Of a stretch of 15,216 nucleotides of DNA, positions 7,156 through 14,196 are shown one piece after another. Each line of letters starts with the position of its first letter. The stretch's first letter is position 1. The notes beneath the pieces are model-generated. The model was not told the DNA's origin. It was given only the letters and a program-made list of their open reading frames with translations, and made no database searches. Made by a program: the position numbers and the translations under genes. Location: positions 1 to 15,216 of the forward strand of contig CANFJD010000033.1 of the NCBI GenBank assembly GCA_947447315.1, written 5' to 3'. Source of the DNA: Fimbriimonadaceae bacterium (lineage in GTDB: Bacteria; Armatimonadota; Fimbriimonadia; Fimbriimonadales; Fimbriimonadaceae).

Positions 7156-8473
7156 GCCATAGGTATCCAAGTACGCCCATCAGCACCGAAACGCTGAGAA
7201 TCGCCAACTTCGCCGCCTCGTGCCTCGCGGCATTGATGAAGGCGAGTTCCGAGATGAACAGCGACATCGTAAAGCCGATGCCGGTGAGCAACCCAACTCC
7301 AATCAGCATGGACCGCGTGACTCCCTCGGGCAAAGTCGCTTTCAATAGTTTCATCGCCAGCAACGTCCCGCCAATCACTCCGATCGGCTTACCAATCGCC
7401 AGCCCGGCGATGATCCCGATACCGACTGGGTCCCGAAACGCTTCGGCTCCACCCGCTAGCTCAATCCCCGCGTTCGCCAGCGCAAAAATCGGAAGCACCA
7501 AGTAGGTGATCCATGGGGCGAGTAAGTTTTCGAGCCGCTGCAAGGGCATCTGTACGCGCTCGCATGCCGATTCTAGGACGCTTACGGCCGTTTGGTGACC
7601 CTCGGTGACGTAGCCCTCGTCCGTGGCCGCATTCCAAGACTCAAAGTTCTGGACGGCGGCCCGAGCTGTCTCCGCAAATTCTTCTGGATACAGGTGGGTT
7701 CGAACCGGGATTGTTATCGCCAGCAGAACTCCTGCCACCGTCGCGTGGACGCCGGAAAGAAGGGTGAACCACCACAGGAGCACGCCGATGGCCAGGTAGG
7801 GAAGAAGCATGCGAACTCCCAATCGGTTCAAACCGATCAGGGCAACCATACACAGGGCCATGCCGCCCAGCATCGGCAGCTGAATTCCCGTGCTGTAGAA
7901 AATGGCGATCACAATCACCGCTCCCAGATCATCAACAATCGCCACGGCGGCTAAGAAAACCTTCAACGCCACCGGACACCGTGGCCCCAGTAGCGCCAAG
8001 ACGCCCAGCGAAAAGGCAATGTCGGTGGCCATCGGCACCCCCGCCCCGCGAGGGTCCCCGCCGCGCATATTGAGGATCAGAAAGATTCCGGCCGGAACCA
8101 GCATGCCGCCGATCGCGGCAAAAACCGATAAGCTCGCTTTACGGAGGTCTCGGAGTTCGCCGATCAAGAATTCGCGCTTTATCTCCAGGCCAACCAACAG
8201 GAAGAACAGGGCCATGAAGCCATCGTTGATAAAGTGGTGCAGCGACATCTTGCCCACCGAATCCCCGAAAGCCAACTGCAGCTTTGTGTTCCAGAAATCG
8301 TGGTAGGAATGTGGCGCCCCTAGGTTTGCCCATAGGAGAGCCACCACCGACGTCGCCATCAACAACAGCCCGCCGGTAGCTTCGTTTTCGGTGAACGCAA
8401 CTACGGGCGCAACGAGGCGATCCTTGAGAGGGACCCGCGCCACCCGTGCTTTGAAAGAGTGTCCGGAACTCAT
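7118..8473 (-). CDS. nhaA: Na+/H+ antiporter NhaA
   Basis: A 451-residue inner-membrane antiporter that expels Na+ (or Li+) in exchange for protons, giving pH and salt tolerance. About twelve hydrophobic segments are visible. The paired ion-binding aspartates D181-D182 are in AIVDDLGAVIV. The unwound-helix motif MATDIAFSLGVL holds D151, and GKPIG holds the conserved lysine K362. Compared with E. coli NhaA (388 residues), most of the extra length is a hydrophilic cytoplasmic loop of about 60 residues (about 258-318) between two C-terminal helices. The ATG is preceded by AAGG at 7-base spacing, inside the stop-codon region of the upstream TrmB-like gene, so translation is probably coupled. The 3' end overlaps the photolyase gene. 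Identification is secure. Confidence 0.97.
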   Translation of the reverse strand: MSSGHSFKARVARVPLKDRLVAPVVAFTENEATGGLLLMATSVVALLWANLGAPHSYHDFWNTKLQLAFGDSVGKMSLHHFINDGFMALFFLLVGLEIKREFLIGELRDLRKASLSVFAAIGGMLVPAGIFLILNMRGGDPRGAGVPMATDIAFSLGVLALLGPRCPVALKVFLAAVAIVDDLGAVIVIAIFYSTGIQLPMLGGMALCMVALIGLNRLGVRMLLPYLAIGVLLWWFTLLSGVHATVAGVLLAITIPVRTHLYPEEFAETARAAVQNFESWNAATDEGYVTEGHQTAVSVLESACERVQMPLQRLENLLAPWITYLVLPIFALANAGIELAGGAEAFRDPVGIGIIAGLAIGKPIGVIGGTLLAMKLLKATLPEGVTRSMLIGVGLLTGIGFTMSLFISELAFINAARHEAAKLAILSVSVLMGVLGYLWLRRASPAPSLAA

Positions 8474-8482
8474 AGATGGACC

Positions 8483-9181
8483 TTAGATCAACTCACTCAA
8501 AATGCGGCTGAATCGCTTGCCGCCACCCGATTGTTCAATCTCTGTCTGAATCTGAGAAACGGCGATTTCGCTGGCGACGCCGTCATGAATGCTGGCACCG
8601 AGAACCGGATGGTGGCTAAAGTAGCCGGTGTAACCCGATGCGTCGTGGCCGGCCGTTAGGCTATAGCGATGGTCCACGCCGACCCGCAACACCCCGCCCG
8701 GCCGTTCCCACAGCTGAATTCTTACGCCATTAGCCTCGGCTTGGGCAATTGCTTCTTCTAATTCCTCCGCCTGAGAGGGATCGCAAATGATAGCCGCCGA
8801 TTTCTTGGCGGAGAGAATCAATCTCATTGCATAGCCGATGCATGCGGGCTCACTCTTCAGGGTCAACACACTGTCATCGACAGGGGCTTCTTTGAACCCG
8901 CTGAGTGATTTTTCAACCTGCGCCAGACGTTTCTTGAAGTCGCGCTCAAATCGTTTCACCAGATCAGCCGATGGCACCGGTCGAACGGATTTGATGCCCT
9001 CATTCTCGGTGGAAACGGCTCCCTTAGCTTCCAAAGACTGAATGGCTTTGTAAACATTTGCCGCGGGTTTGTTGATCGCTTGTGCAATTCGATAACCCGT
9101 AGCCGGGCTTTCTCCCAACAAAAACACGTAAATCTCGCTTTCCAAAGCGGTGAAGCCAAATTCGGTGAGGTGTTGCGCCAT
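8483..9181 (-). CDS. TrmB-family transcriptional regulator
   Basis: A 232-residue predicted DNA-binding regulator. Residues 3-65 form a winged helix typical of TrmB: LTEFGFTALESEIYVFLL, GYRIAQAINKPAANVYKAIQSLEAKG with the recognition helix around 38-50, then a beta wing. A short coiled coil follows (about 73-97, LVKRFERDFKKRLAQVEKSL). The C-terminal half (about 105-232) resembles the phospholipase-D-like effector domain of TrmB-type regulators, with no HKD catalytic motif, as expected for a sensor. TrmB members mainly control sugar transport in archaea; the ligand here is unknown. The gene is 9 bases upstream of nhaA on the same strand and 34 bases from the divergent secreted hydrolase, so it may control either or both. 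AGGAAA 10 bases upstream supports the ATG at 9181. Confidence 0.85.
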   Translation of the reverse strand: MAQHLTEFGFTALESEIYVFLLGESPATGYRIAQAINKPAANVYKAIQSLEAKGAVSTENEGIKSVRPVPSADLVKRFERDFKKRLAQVEKSLSGFKEAPVDDSVLTLKSEPACIGYAMRLILSAKKSAAIICDPSQAEELEEAIAQAEANGVRIQLWERPGGVLRVGVDHRYSLTAGHDASGYTGYFSHHPVLGASIHDGVASEIAVSQIQTEIEQSGGGKRFSRILSELI

Positions 9182-9191
9182 GAATTCTTGG

Positions 9192-9197
9192 TTTCCT
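9192..9197 (-). promoter_or_regulatory. Shine-Dalgarno of the TrmB-family gene
   Basis: AGGAAA on the minus strand lies 10 bases before the ATG at 9181. It sits in the 34-base spacer shared with the divergent hydrolase gene and overlaps the leader region of that gene. Confidence 0.6.
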
Positions 9198-9201
9198 GTG
9201 T

Positions 9202-9207
9202 TAAAGT
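9202..9207 (+). promoter_or_regulatory. Putative -10 box for the CocE-type hydrolase
   Basis: TAAAGT (within GTTAAAGTG) fits TANNNT and ends 8 bases before the hydrolase ATG. The same TTAAAGT heptamer occurs 6 bases before the M28 peptidase start. No convincing -35 is seen. The box lies within the spacer shared with the TrmB-family gene, so a repressor binding there could affect both directions. Confidence 0.35.
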
Positions 9208-9215
9208 GAGAGCCA

Positions 9216-11057
9216 ATGCCCGCTCTCAGTATAGCCGCCCTATTTGTTCTTACTACGCAGGGAGCCGCCGCGCCTACTGGCGTACGGCAGAACTACGATA
9301 AATTCGAATACATGATCCCCATGCGGGACGGAGTAAAGCTCTACACGGCGGTGTACGTACCCAAGGTTCAGCCAGAAGCCGGGCCAATTCTGTTGGAACG
9401 TACCGGATATAGTGCCGGACCCTACGGTCCCGACGCCTACAAAGGCGGTTTCCGTGGAAGTCCAGAGCTGAAGAAGAACGGATACATTTTCGCCTACCAA
9501 GATGTTCGCGGTAAGTACATGAGTGAGGGGGAATTCGTTAACGTCCGCCCCATGCTGAAGAGGGGCCAGAAGGGGATTGACGAAGCGACGGATGCCTACG
9601 ACACAGTTGATTTTCTTGTCAAAAATGTCCGCAAAAACAACGGAAATGTGGGAATGTGGGGCATCAGCTATCCGGGGTTTTACGCCGGGGCGGGGGGCGT
9701 AAATTCGCACCCGGCCCTGAAAGCTATCTCGCCCCAGGCTCCCGTCAGCAACTGGTTCGTGGGCGATGACTTCCGCCACAATGGCGCGCTGTTTTTGCAG
9801 GATGGGTTCGACTTCCTGCGTGGGTTTGGTCAACCTCGCCCCGCTCCGTCACCCACCGGCGGAGAATCGCCTTTTCCCATTGAGCGGACTGCGGGAGCCT
9901 ACGATTTCTTCCTCAAAACCGGTGCGCTCAAGAATTTTGATCCGCAGCACCTCAAGGGGCGGGTCTCGTTCTGGAACGAACTCATCTCCCACGACACGTA
10001 CGATGACTTTTGGAAAGACCGTGCGCTGCCCGACCACAGCACGGGCGTCAAGTGCGCCGTCCTCACCGTCGGCGGATGGTTCGATGCCGAGGATATGTGG
10101 GGCGCTCTGAATCTGTATAAGGCGAACGAAAAGCAGAATCGTGGAATCTACAACGCGCTGGTGATGGGGCCTTGGTATCACGGCATGTGGGCTGGCCCGA
10201 CCGGACGCACCTTCGGCGACCTTGATTTTGGAATGCCGACCTCTACATGGTTCCAAGAGCGCGTTGAACTGCCATTCTTCGAGAAATTCCTTCGCAATCA
10301 GGCGGTAGATGCTCCTAACGAAGCGACCGTTTTCGATACCGGTGCCTACGAGTGGAAGGCATTCCGCGAATGGCCACCGAAAGGTCTGAAATCAACATCG
10401 TTCTTCTTTGGTGAACAAAACTCACTGGCAACTGAAAAACCAAAAAGTGATGGCGCCGACGCATACACCGCTGATCCTACTAATCCAACCCCGTACCTAG
10501 CCGACCCGACCTCCAATCGCCGCACCCGGGAATACATGATCGACGATCAGCGTTTCCTGGCCAATCGCCCCGACGTGGTTTCTTATACGTCGCCCGCCTT
10601 CACCGATAACACAACATTTGCCGGAGGCATCACCGCCGATCTATGGGCCACCACTACCGGTACCGATGGCGACTTCATTGTGAAGTTGGTGGACGTTTGG
10701 CCAAGCGACGCTACGGAGAAATCGGCCAAAGGCGCCAGCATGGCTAACTATCAGCAACTGGTTCGCTTCGAAGTGATGCGCGGCAAGTTCCGAAACAACC
10801 TCTCGAAGCCCGAGCCCTTCCGTCCCGGCGAACCCACCCGAGTGAAGTTCACCCTCAACGACTGGTTCCACACCGTCCGCAAGGGACATCGCCTTATGGT
10901 GATCGTTCAGCCGTACATGTTCCCGCTCATTGATCGCAATCCGAACCAGTTCCTTCACATTCAGGACGCGAACGATGCGGACTACATCTCCGCGAAGGTG
11001 TCGATCTTACGGGACCGCAAGCATCCCAGTAAGATTGATCTGAATATCCTCAAGTAA
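9216..11057 (+). CDS. Secreted CocE/NonD-family alpha/beta hydrolase (X-Pro dipeptidyl-peptidase-like)
   Basis: A 613-residue exported serine hydrolase of the CocE/NonD group (cocaine esterase, glutaryl-7-ACA acylase and X-Pro dipeptidyl-peptidase relatives). The signal peptide is short (1-19, cleavage near GAAA-P) with no basic residue in the n-region. An in-frame TGA 7-9 bases upstream leaves no earlier start. The family entry motif IPMRDGVKLYTAVYVP is at 34-49. The nucleophile elbow GMWGISYPG gives S151, GGWFDAEDMWG gives catalytic D290, and MGPWYHGMW gives H322. From about residue 370 the C-terminal jelly-roll domain follows, with ADLWATTTGTDGDFIVKLVDV (474-494). The real substrate (ester, amide or peptide) cannot be told. 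It diverges from the TrmB-family gene and ends 2 bases from the opposing small gene. Confidence 0.94.
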   Translation: MPALSIAALFVLTTQGAAAPTGVRQNYDKFEYMIPMRDGVKLYTAVYVPKVQPEAGPILLERTGYSAGPYGPDAYKGGFRGSPELKKNGYIFAYQDVRGKYMSEGEFVNVRPMLKRGQKGIDEATDAYDTVDFLVKNVRKNNGNVGMWGISYPGFYAGAGGVNSHPALKAISPQAPVSNWFVGDDFRHNGALFLQDGFDFLRGFGQPRPAPSPTGGESPFPIERTAGAYDFFLKTGALKNFDPQHLKGRVSFWNELISHDTYDDFWKDRALPDHSTGVKCAVLTVGGWFDAEDMWGALNLYKANEKQNRGIYNALVMGPWYHGMWAGPTGRTFGDLDFGMPTSTWFQERVELPFFEKFLRNQAVDAPNEATVFDTGAYEWKAFREWPPKGLKSTSFFFGEQNSLATEKPKSDGADAYTADPTNPTPYLADPTSNRRTREYMIDDQRFLANRPDVVSYTSPAFTDNTTFAGGITADLWATTTGTDGDFIVKLVDVWPSDATEKSAKGASMANYQQLVRFEVMRGKFRNNLSKPEPFRPGEPTRVKFTLNDWFHTVRKGHRLMVIVQPYMFPLIDRNPNQFLHIQDANDADYISAKVSILRDRKHPSKIDLNILK

Positions 11058-11059
11058 AG

Positions 11060-11539
11060 TTAGTTGATGAGGGAGGTCCAGGATTCCTGCGGAACCCGGA
11101 TCTCCGTCATTCTCCATTTCTTTACTGGAATAATCCCGTAGAGTCGGTCGTCCTCTTTGGCGAAAATCATCGTGACGTTCGGCAATGTCTTCTCGCCGAA
11201 TATTCCTAGACTGAGACTCACCGGGGTGATCACCCGCCCTTCCTCACCAATAATCTGGGGCTCCACTTTGTCCACCTCCACCACCGGCTTCTGATCGCGG
11301 ATAAATTTTGCGACCGTTTGACGATCCACCGGCATCGATTCCGAGTTCATCGTGAGGTTCTTGCTCAGTAGGTCGAGCGCGCCTCCCGGTTGGCCAGCTT
11401 TGCTAGACTCCGTGGCCGAGGCAAGCGCCTGGCGAATCAATTGTCGGTCGTCTTGCCGGCTGGAGAGGTCCATCCCAACGCGAATCCCCACCAGGACGAG
11501 CAATGCCAGCGCCCCGATCCCAATTGCTTTCTTATTCAT
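11060..11539 (-). CDS. Membrane-anchored protein of unknown function, possibly NTF2-like
   Basis: A 159-residue protein with one N-terminal hydrophobic segment (IGIGALALLVLVGIRVGM, 6-23) after MNKK. This is either an uncleaved anchor or a signal peptide lacking an obvious cleavage site. The outside part starts with a helix (DDRQLIRQALASATESSKAGQPGGALDLLSKN). It continues as a beta-rich domain ending with YGIIPVKKWRMTEIRV. That layout resembles NTF2/SnoaL-like proteins, in which helices cradle a curved sheet, but this is a weak structural guess with no motif behind it. It is downstream of the lipoprotein gene on the same strand, separated by 57 bases holding a strong hairpin just before its ATG. 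Its stop is 2 bases from that of the opposing hydrolase. Confidence 0.75.
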   Translation of the reverse strand: MNKKAIGIGALALLVLVGIRVGMDLSSRQDDRQLIRQALASATESSKAGQPGGALDLLSKNLTMNSESMPVDRQTVAKFIRDQKPVVEVDKVEPQIIGEEGRVITPVSLSLGIFGEKTLPNVTMIFAKEDDRLYGIIPVKKWRMTEIRVPQESWTSLIN

Positions 11540-11548
11540 GACTGTTCG

Positions 11549-11579
11549 GACGGCGACCGACCAAGCGTCGTTCGCCGTC
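11549..11579 (-). promoter_or_regulatory. Strong intergenic hairpin before the anchored-protein gene
   Basis: GACGGCGA (11549-11556) and TCGCCGTC (11572-11579) pair perfectly over 8 bases. After one mismatch a further 4 pairs (CGAC/GTCG) close a 5-base loop. On the minus-strand transcript the hairpin ends 9 bases before the ATG at 11539 and is followed by CGAACAGTC, not a U-run. It is therefore not a textbook intrinsic terminator. It could be an mRNA stability or processing element, or a structure limiting ribosome access to the downstream gene. Confidence 0.55.
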
Positions 11580-11596
11580 TCGACAAGGCGGGACCT

Positions 11597-12004
11597 TTAG
11601 CTGGTCTTAACCAATCCCAACGACATTTTGCCGGCCGGATTCTCTTGTTCCAGCGTCAGGGTCTTCTTGTCAGCGCTGAGATTGAGCTTTACTTCCTTTG
11701 CTCCAGCTTGGTTCTTATCTGGGGTTAAGGTGACGGTCTTTTCGTCAAATTTCCACTTGCCGGTGAGCGATTGACCGGGGCCACCACCGAATGAGAAGGA
11801 GTCATCGGCACTCAGCTTAAGCTCCATCTTGCCCACCACGTCTTTCAACATCTTTTCCATTGGCTTGGCCGCGGCGGGCACTACCAAGGTGTTGACATCG
11901 GCTTTGTAACTACCTACCAATGCGGCTTTGGGGTCGCTGGCACATCCGGTGAGGGCACCGATGAGCAAAATTGAAGTTGCCGCGAGGCAGGCGATAACGC
12001 GCAT
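11597..12004 (-). CDS. Small lipoprotein of unknown function
   Basis: A 135-residue protein with a lipoprotein signal peptide: MR start, hydrophobic core (VIACLAATSILLIGAL) and lipobox L-T-G-C with C21 as the lipidated residue, followed by ASDP. The mature part starts with a polar stretch (LVGSYKADVNTLVVPAAAKPMEKMLKDVV). It then has beta-hairpin-like segments (MELKLSADDSFSF, LTGKWKFDEKTVTLTP, EVKLNLSADKKTLTLEQ). This pattern of 'GKWK...KTVTLTP' strands is frequent in small lipocalin-like or domain-of-unknown-function lipoproteins; no precise family is claimed. It diverges from the M28 peptidase gene across 57 bases and is upstream of the 159-residue anchored protein, perhaps in one transcript. 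Confidence 0.8.
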   Translation of the reverse strand: MRVIACLAATSILLIGALTGCASDPKAALVGSYKADVNTLVVPAAAKPMEKMLKDVVGKMELKLSADDSFSFGGGPGQSLTGKWKFDEKTVTLTPDKNQAGAKEVKLNLSADKKTLTLEQENPAGKMSLGLVKTS

Positions 12005-12010
12005 CCATCT

Positions 12011-12041
12011 ATGGTACAGCCTTTTTCACTCAATTCGTCAA
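12011..12041 (-). promoter_or_regulatory. Putative promoter of the lipoprotein gene
   Basis: On the minus strand, TTGACG (12036-12041) matches the -35 consensus at five of six bases. It is followed after 19 bases by TACCAT (12011-12016), a TANNNT -10, which ends exactly 6 bases before the ATG at 12004. The 19-base spacer is longer than the usual 17. The arrangement predicts an mRNA that starts at or next to the start codon. Confidence 0.4.
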
Positions 12042-12049
12042 ATGTGGGT

Positions 12050-12055
12050 TAAAGT
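12050..12055 (+). promoter_or_regulatory. Putative -10 box for the M28 peptidase (leaderless-type)
   Basis: TAAAGT (in GGGTTAAAGTTAAGG) ends 6 bases before the ATG at 12062. There is no good -35. It lies next to the divergent lipoprotein promoter. The AAGG one base before the ATG is too close to act as a normal ribosome-binding site. Confidence 0.35.
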
Positions 12056-12061
12056 TAAGGC

Positions 12062-13654
12062 ATGGGGAACCTTCGCCCACTTTCCGTGAGCCCAGGCCGA
12101 ATTTTGCTTCTCGTTCCGCTATCCCTGGCTTTGATGGCGACGGCTTCTGCCGCTGGTGGTCCAACTCCAGAAGACACTGCCCGAATTGTAGCGGAAGGCA
12201 AAGAACACAACCAGGTGATGAAAACCCTGCGCGGACTCACCAATATTGGACCACGCGTGACCGGATCTCCGCAATTGGCAAGGGCGCAGCAGTGGGCGAT
12301 GGGCCAGTTCAAACGGTACGGCTGCCAAAATGTCCACCTGGAAAAGTGGGGTGAAACTCCTTTCGGCTTCGAGCGTGGCCAACGACAATTTGGTCGCATG
12401 GTAACGCCGTTTGTTAGTGAATTTCAGTTCTCCACGCCCAACTACGCCCCGGGAACCAATGGCCTCGTCCGCGGTCCGGCGGTAAAAATGCCGGAGGATC
12501 TGGCCGCCGTAGCGGCCCAGAAAGACGCACTTAAGGGAGCTTGGGTCGTGATGCCGAAAGTCGTAGATGTACGGGGACCAAGCGAGGCTGGCACGGATTT
12601 AGACTTAGCTGTAGATGCGGCGGGAATAGCGGGCCGGATATACAGCCAAAAGGACGAGCGAGTCTACAGCCACGGCAACTGGCGCGGCAAGACATTCGAC
12701 AAGCGCCCGACCCAGGTGCAAGTCGCCGTCCGCAAATCAGACTACGATCGGATCGTCCGCAACATCGACTTTGGTCGAAATCCGGTCGTCGAGATCGACG
12801 CCGAAAACATGTGGTATCGCGATCCCGTGCCGCAATATAATGTCGTCGCCGAAATCCCAGGTACCGACCTGAAGGACGAAGTCGTCATCATCTGCGGTCA
12901 CCTAGATAGCTGGAACAGCCCGGGCAGTCAGGGAGCCTGCGACAATGGCACCGGCAGCAGCGTGACGATTGAAGCTGCCCGCATCCTGCGCGCGGCCAAG
13001 GTTCAGCCCCGCCGTACGATTCGGTTCATTCTGTGGAGCGGGGAGGAGCAGGGACTGCTTGGTTCGCGTGGTTACGTGGAGACTCACAAAGACGAACTCG
13101 GCAAAATCGTCGCCGTACTCAACGATGATGGCGGCAGTGGCTACCAATCGGGCTACAATGGCATCGCCGGTCAGAAATCGATTATGGAAGCCGCCTTTGC
13201 CCCGACCGTGGCTGCATTTCCCGACATGCCGCAGACATTTTCCGTGAAGCCAGCCTACGATGGGGGTGGATCAAGCGATCATGCTCCATTCGCCTGGGCG
13301 GGTGTCCCCGCATACTTCACCGTGGAGGGTGGACCCAAGGCAAACTATGGTTTCGCCTGGCACACTCAGAATGACCGCTACGAGCAAGCGGTACCGGAGT
13401 ATCTGGTGCAGAGTTCCACAAATCACGCCGTGGTCTCGTACTACTTGGCCACCATCGATGAAAAATTGCCTCGATTTGAACCACGGGCGACCACGGCGGT
13501 GAATCTGAACCATGCCCTCGCGGTGGGCGCCGACCACATGTACGAAGATCCGATGAACCATGCGATGCATGATCACTCCGATGATTACGTGCTGGAACTG
13601 GCCGATCGCGTGGTGCGATTCGGAAGTCGCTTATTCTCAATCGGTCGCCGCTAA
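12062..13654 (+). CDS. Secreted M28-family zinc peptidase (carboxypeptidase Q-like)
   Basis: A 530-residue exported metallopeptidase. The signal peptide ends near ATASA (30), after the hydrophobic core ILLLVPLSLALMA. The in-frame TAA GGC just before the ATG excludes a longer form. The M28 two-zinc site is complete. H280 is in GHLDSW, D294 in GACDNGTGSS, the general base and ligand E328-E329 in WSGEEQGLLGS, D355 or D356 in LNDDGG, and H434 in WHTQNDRYE. GGGSSDHAPF (401-410) is also typical. The region at about 110-255, between the two halves, resembles the lid or PA-like insertion of carboxypeptidase-Q relatives. The last 50 residues carry an unusual His/Asp cluster. It probably degrades exported or environmental peptides. 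Its stop overlaps that of the opposing GYF_2 gene. Confidence 0.95.
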   Translation: MGNLRPLSVSPGRILLLVPLSLALMATASAAGGPTPEDTARIVAEGKEHNQVMKTLRGLTNIGPRVTGSPQLARAQQWAMGQFKRYGCQNVHLEKWGETPFGFERGQRQFGRMVTPFVSEFQFSTPNYAPGTNGLVRGPAVKMPEDLAAVAAQKDALKGAWVVMPKVVDVRGPSEAGTDLDLAVDAAGIAGRIYSQKDERVYSHGNWRGKTFDKRPTQVQVAVRKSDYDRIVRNIDFGRNPVVEIDAENMWYRDPVPQYNVVAEIPGTDLKDEVVIICGHLDSWNSPGSQGACDNGTGSSVTIEAARILRAAKVQPRRTIRFILWSGEEQGLLGSRGYVETHKDELGKIVAVLNDDGGSGYQSGYNGIAGQKSIMEAAFAPTVAAFPDMPQTFSVKPAYDGGGSSDHAPFAWAGVPAYFTVEGGPKANYGFAWHTQNDRYEQAVPEYLVQSSTNHAVVSYYLATIDEKLPRFEPRATTAVNLNHALAVGADHMYEDPMNHAMHDHSDDYVLELADRVVRFGSRLFSIGRR

Positions 13655-14160
13655 AGGTTCAGTCCCGAACCCAGGACCCATGCCATAAACCAAATGAAAA
13701 CGATGATGGTGATGCCGCCGACCACAGCATTCGCCATCATCGCCATGGGAGCTCCGTGGTGCCCTTTTCGTCGGGCGCTTTGGGCAGCTAAGAAACCACT
13801 AATGAAGGTGACCGAACAACAAGTCAATCCCAGGCCAAACATCACCCAGGCGCGGGTGAGGTCACTTGAACCATTGTCCGTCGGGTACGGCACCGCGCGG
13901 GGATAGGCGGCGAAAGGCTGTTCCACGAAGGGTTGCTGAAACGGCCGGCCGGAGGGATTCATCATCGGCGATGCCACCGGGGGTAGGGCAAAACCTAATC
14001 CCGGCACCTCTCCCGCCAGGCACGATTCCCCCGTCGCTTCAAAAATTAAAGGTGTATGGGGAAATAGCCGCCCCTCGGCGATCCAGCGATTGAGCAAGCC
14101 GAGGTCAGCGGGACCGTATCTCGCCCCGTCCGGAGCAATGACGTAGTACCGCATTCTCAT
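13651..14160 (-). CDS. GYF_2-domain membrane protein with DUF4190-like C-terminus
   Basis: A 169-residue protein. The N-terminal GYF_2 domain (about 3-55) has YYVIAPDGARYGPAD, LNRWIAEGRL and EATGE. A Pro/Phe-rich linker (60-98) follows, then two hydrophobic segments (AWVMFGLGLTCCSVTFISGFLAA and VVGGITIIVFIWFMAWVLG) joined by the basic loop QSARRKGHHGAP, as in DUF4190-type proteins. GYF_2 domains are thought to bind proline-rich peptides; the partner is unknown. Two starts are possible. The second ATG (14154) aligns with the start of the neighbouring paralogue (MRYFVIG) and lies 6 bases after a TANNNT box, so it is the likelier one. It is downstream of that paralogue by 36 bases, and its stop overlaps that of the M28 gene. 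Confidence 0.83.
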   Translation of the reverse strand: MRMRYYVIAPDGARYGPADLGLLNRWIAEGRLFPHTPLIFEATGESCLAGEVPGLGFALPPVASPMMNPSGRPFQQPFVEQPFAAYPRAVPYPTDNGSSDLTRAWVMFGLGLTCCSVTFISGFLAAQSARRKGHHGAPMAMMANAVVGGITIIVFIWFMAWVLGSGLNL

Positions 14161-14166
14161 ACGGTA
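14161..14166 (-). promoter_or_regulatory. Putative -10 box for the 169-residue GYF_2 gene
   Basis: TACCGT on the minus strand ends 6 bases before the internal ATG at 14154, which is also the start favoured by alignment with the paralogue. No good -35 is present. The gene could equally be co-transcribed from the upstream paralogue. Confidence 0.3.
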
Positions 14167-14196
14167 CTCGATGCATCGATTTTTACTAGATTGCCT

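Noticed and set aside
11540..11596. Intrinsic terminator after the lipoprotein gene
   Set aside because: The hairpin is strong but neither strand has a T-run after it, so it was recorded as a structured element instead.
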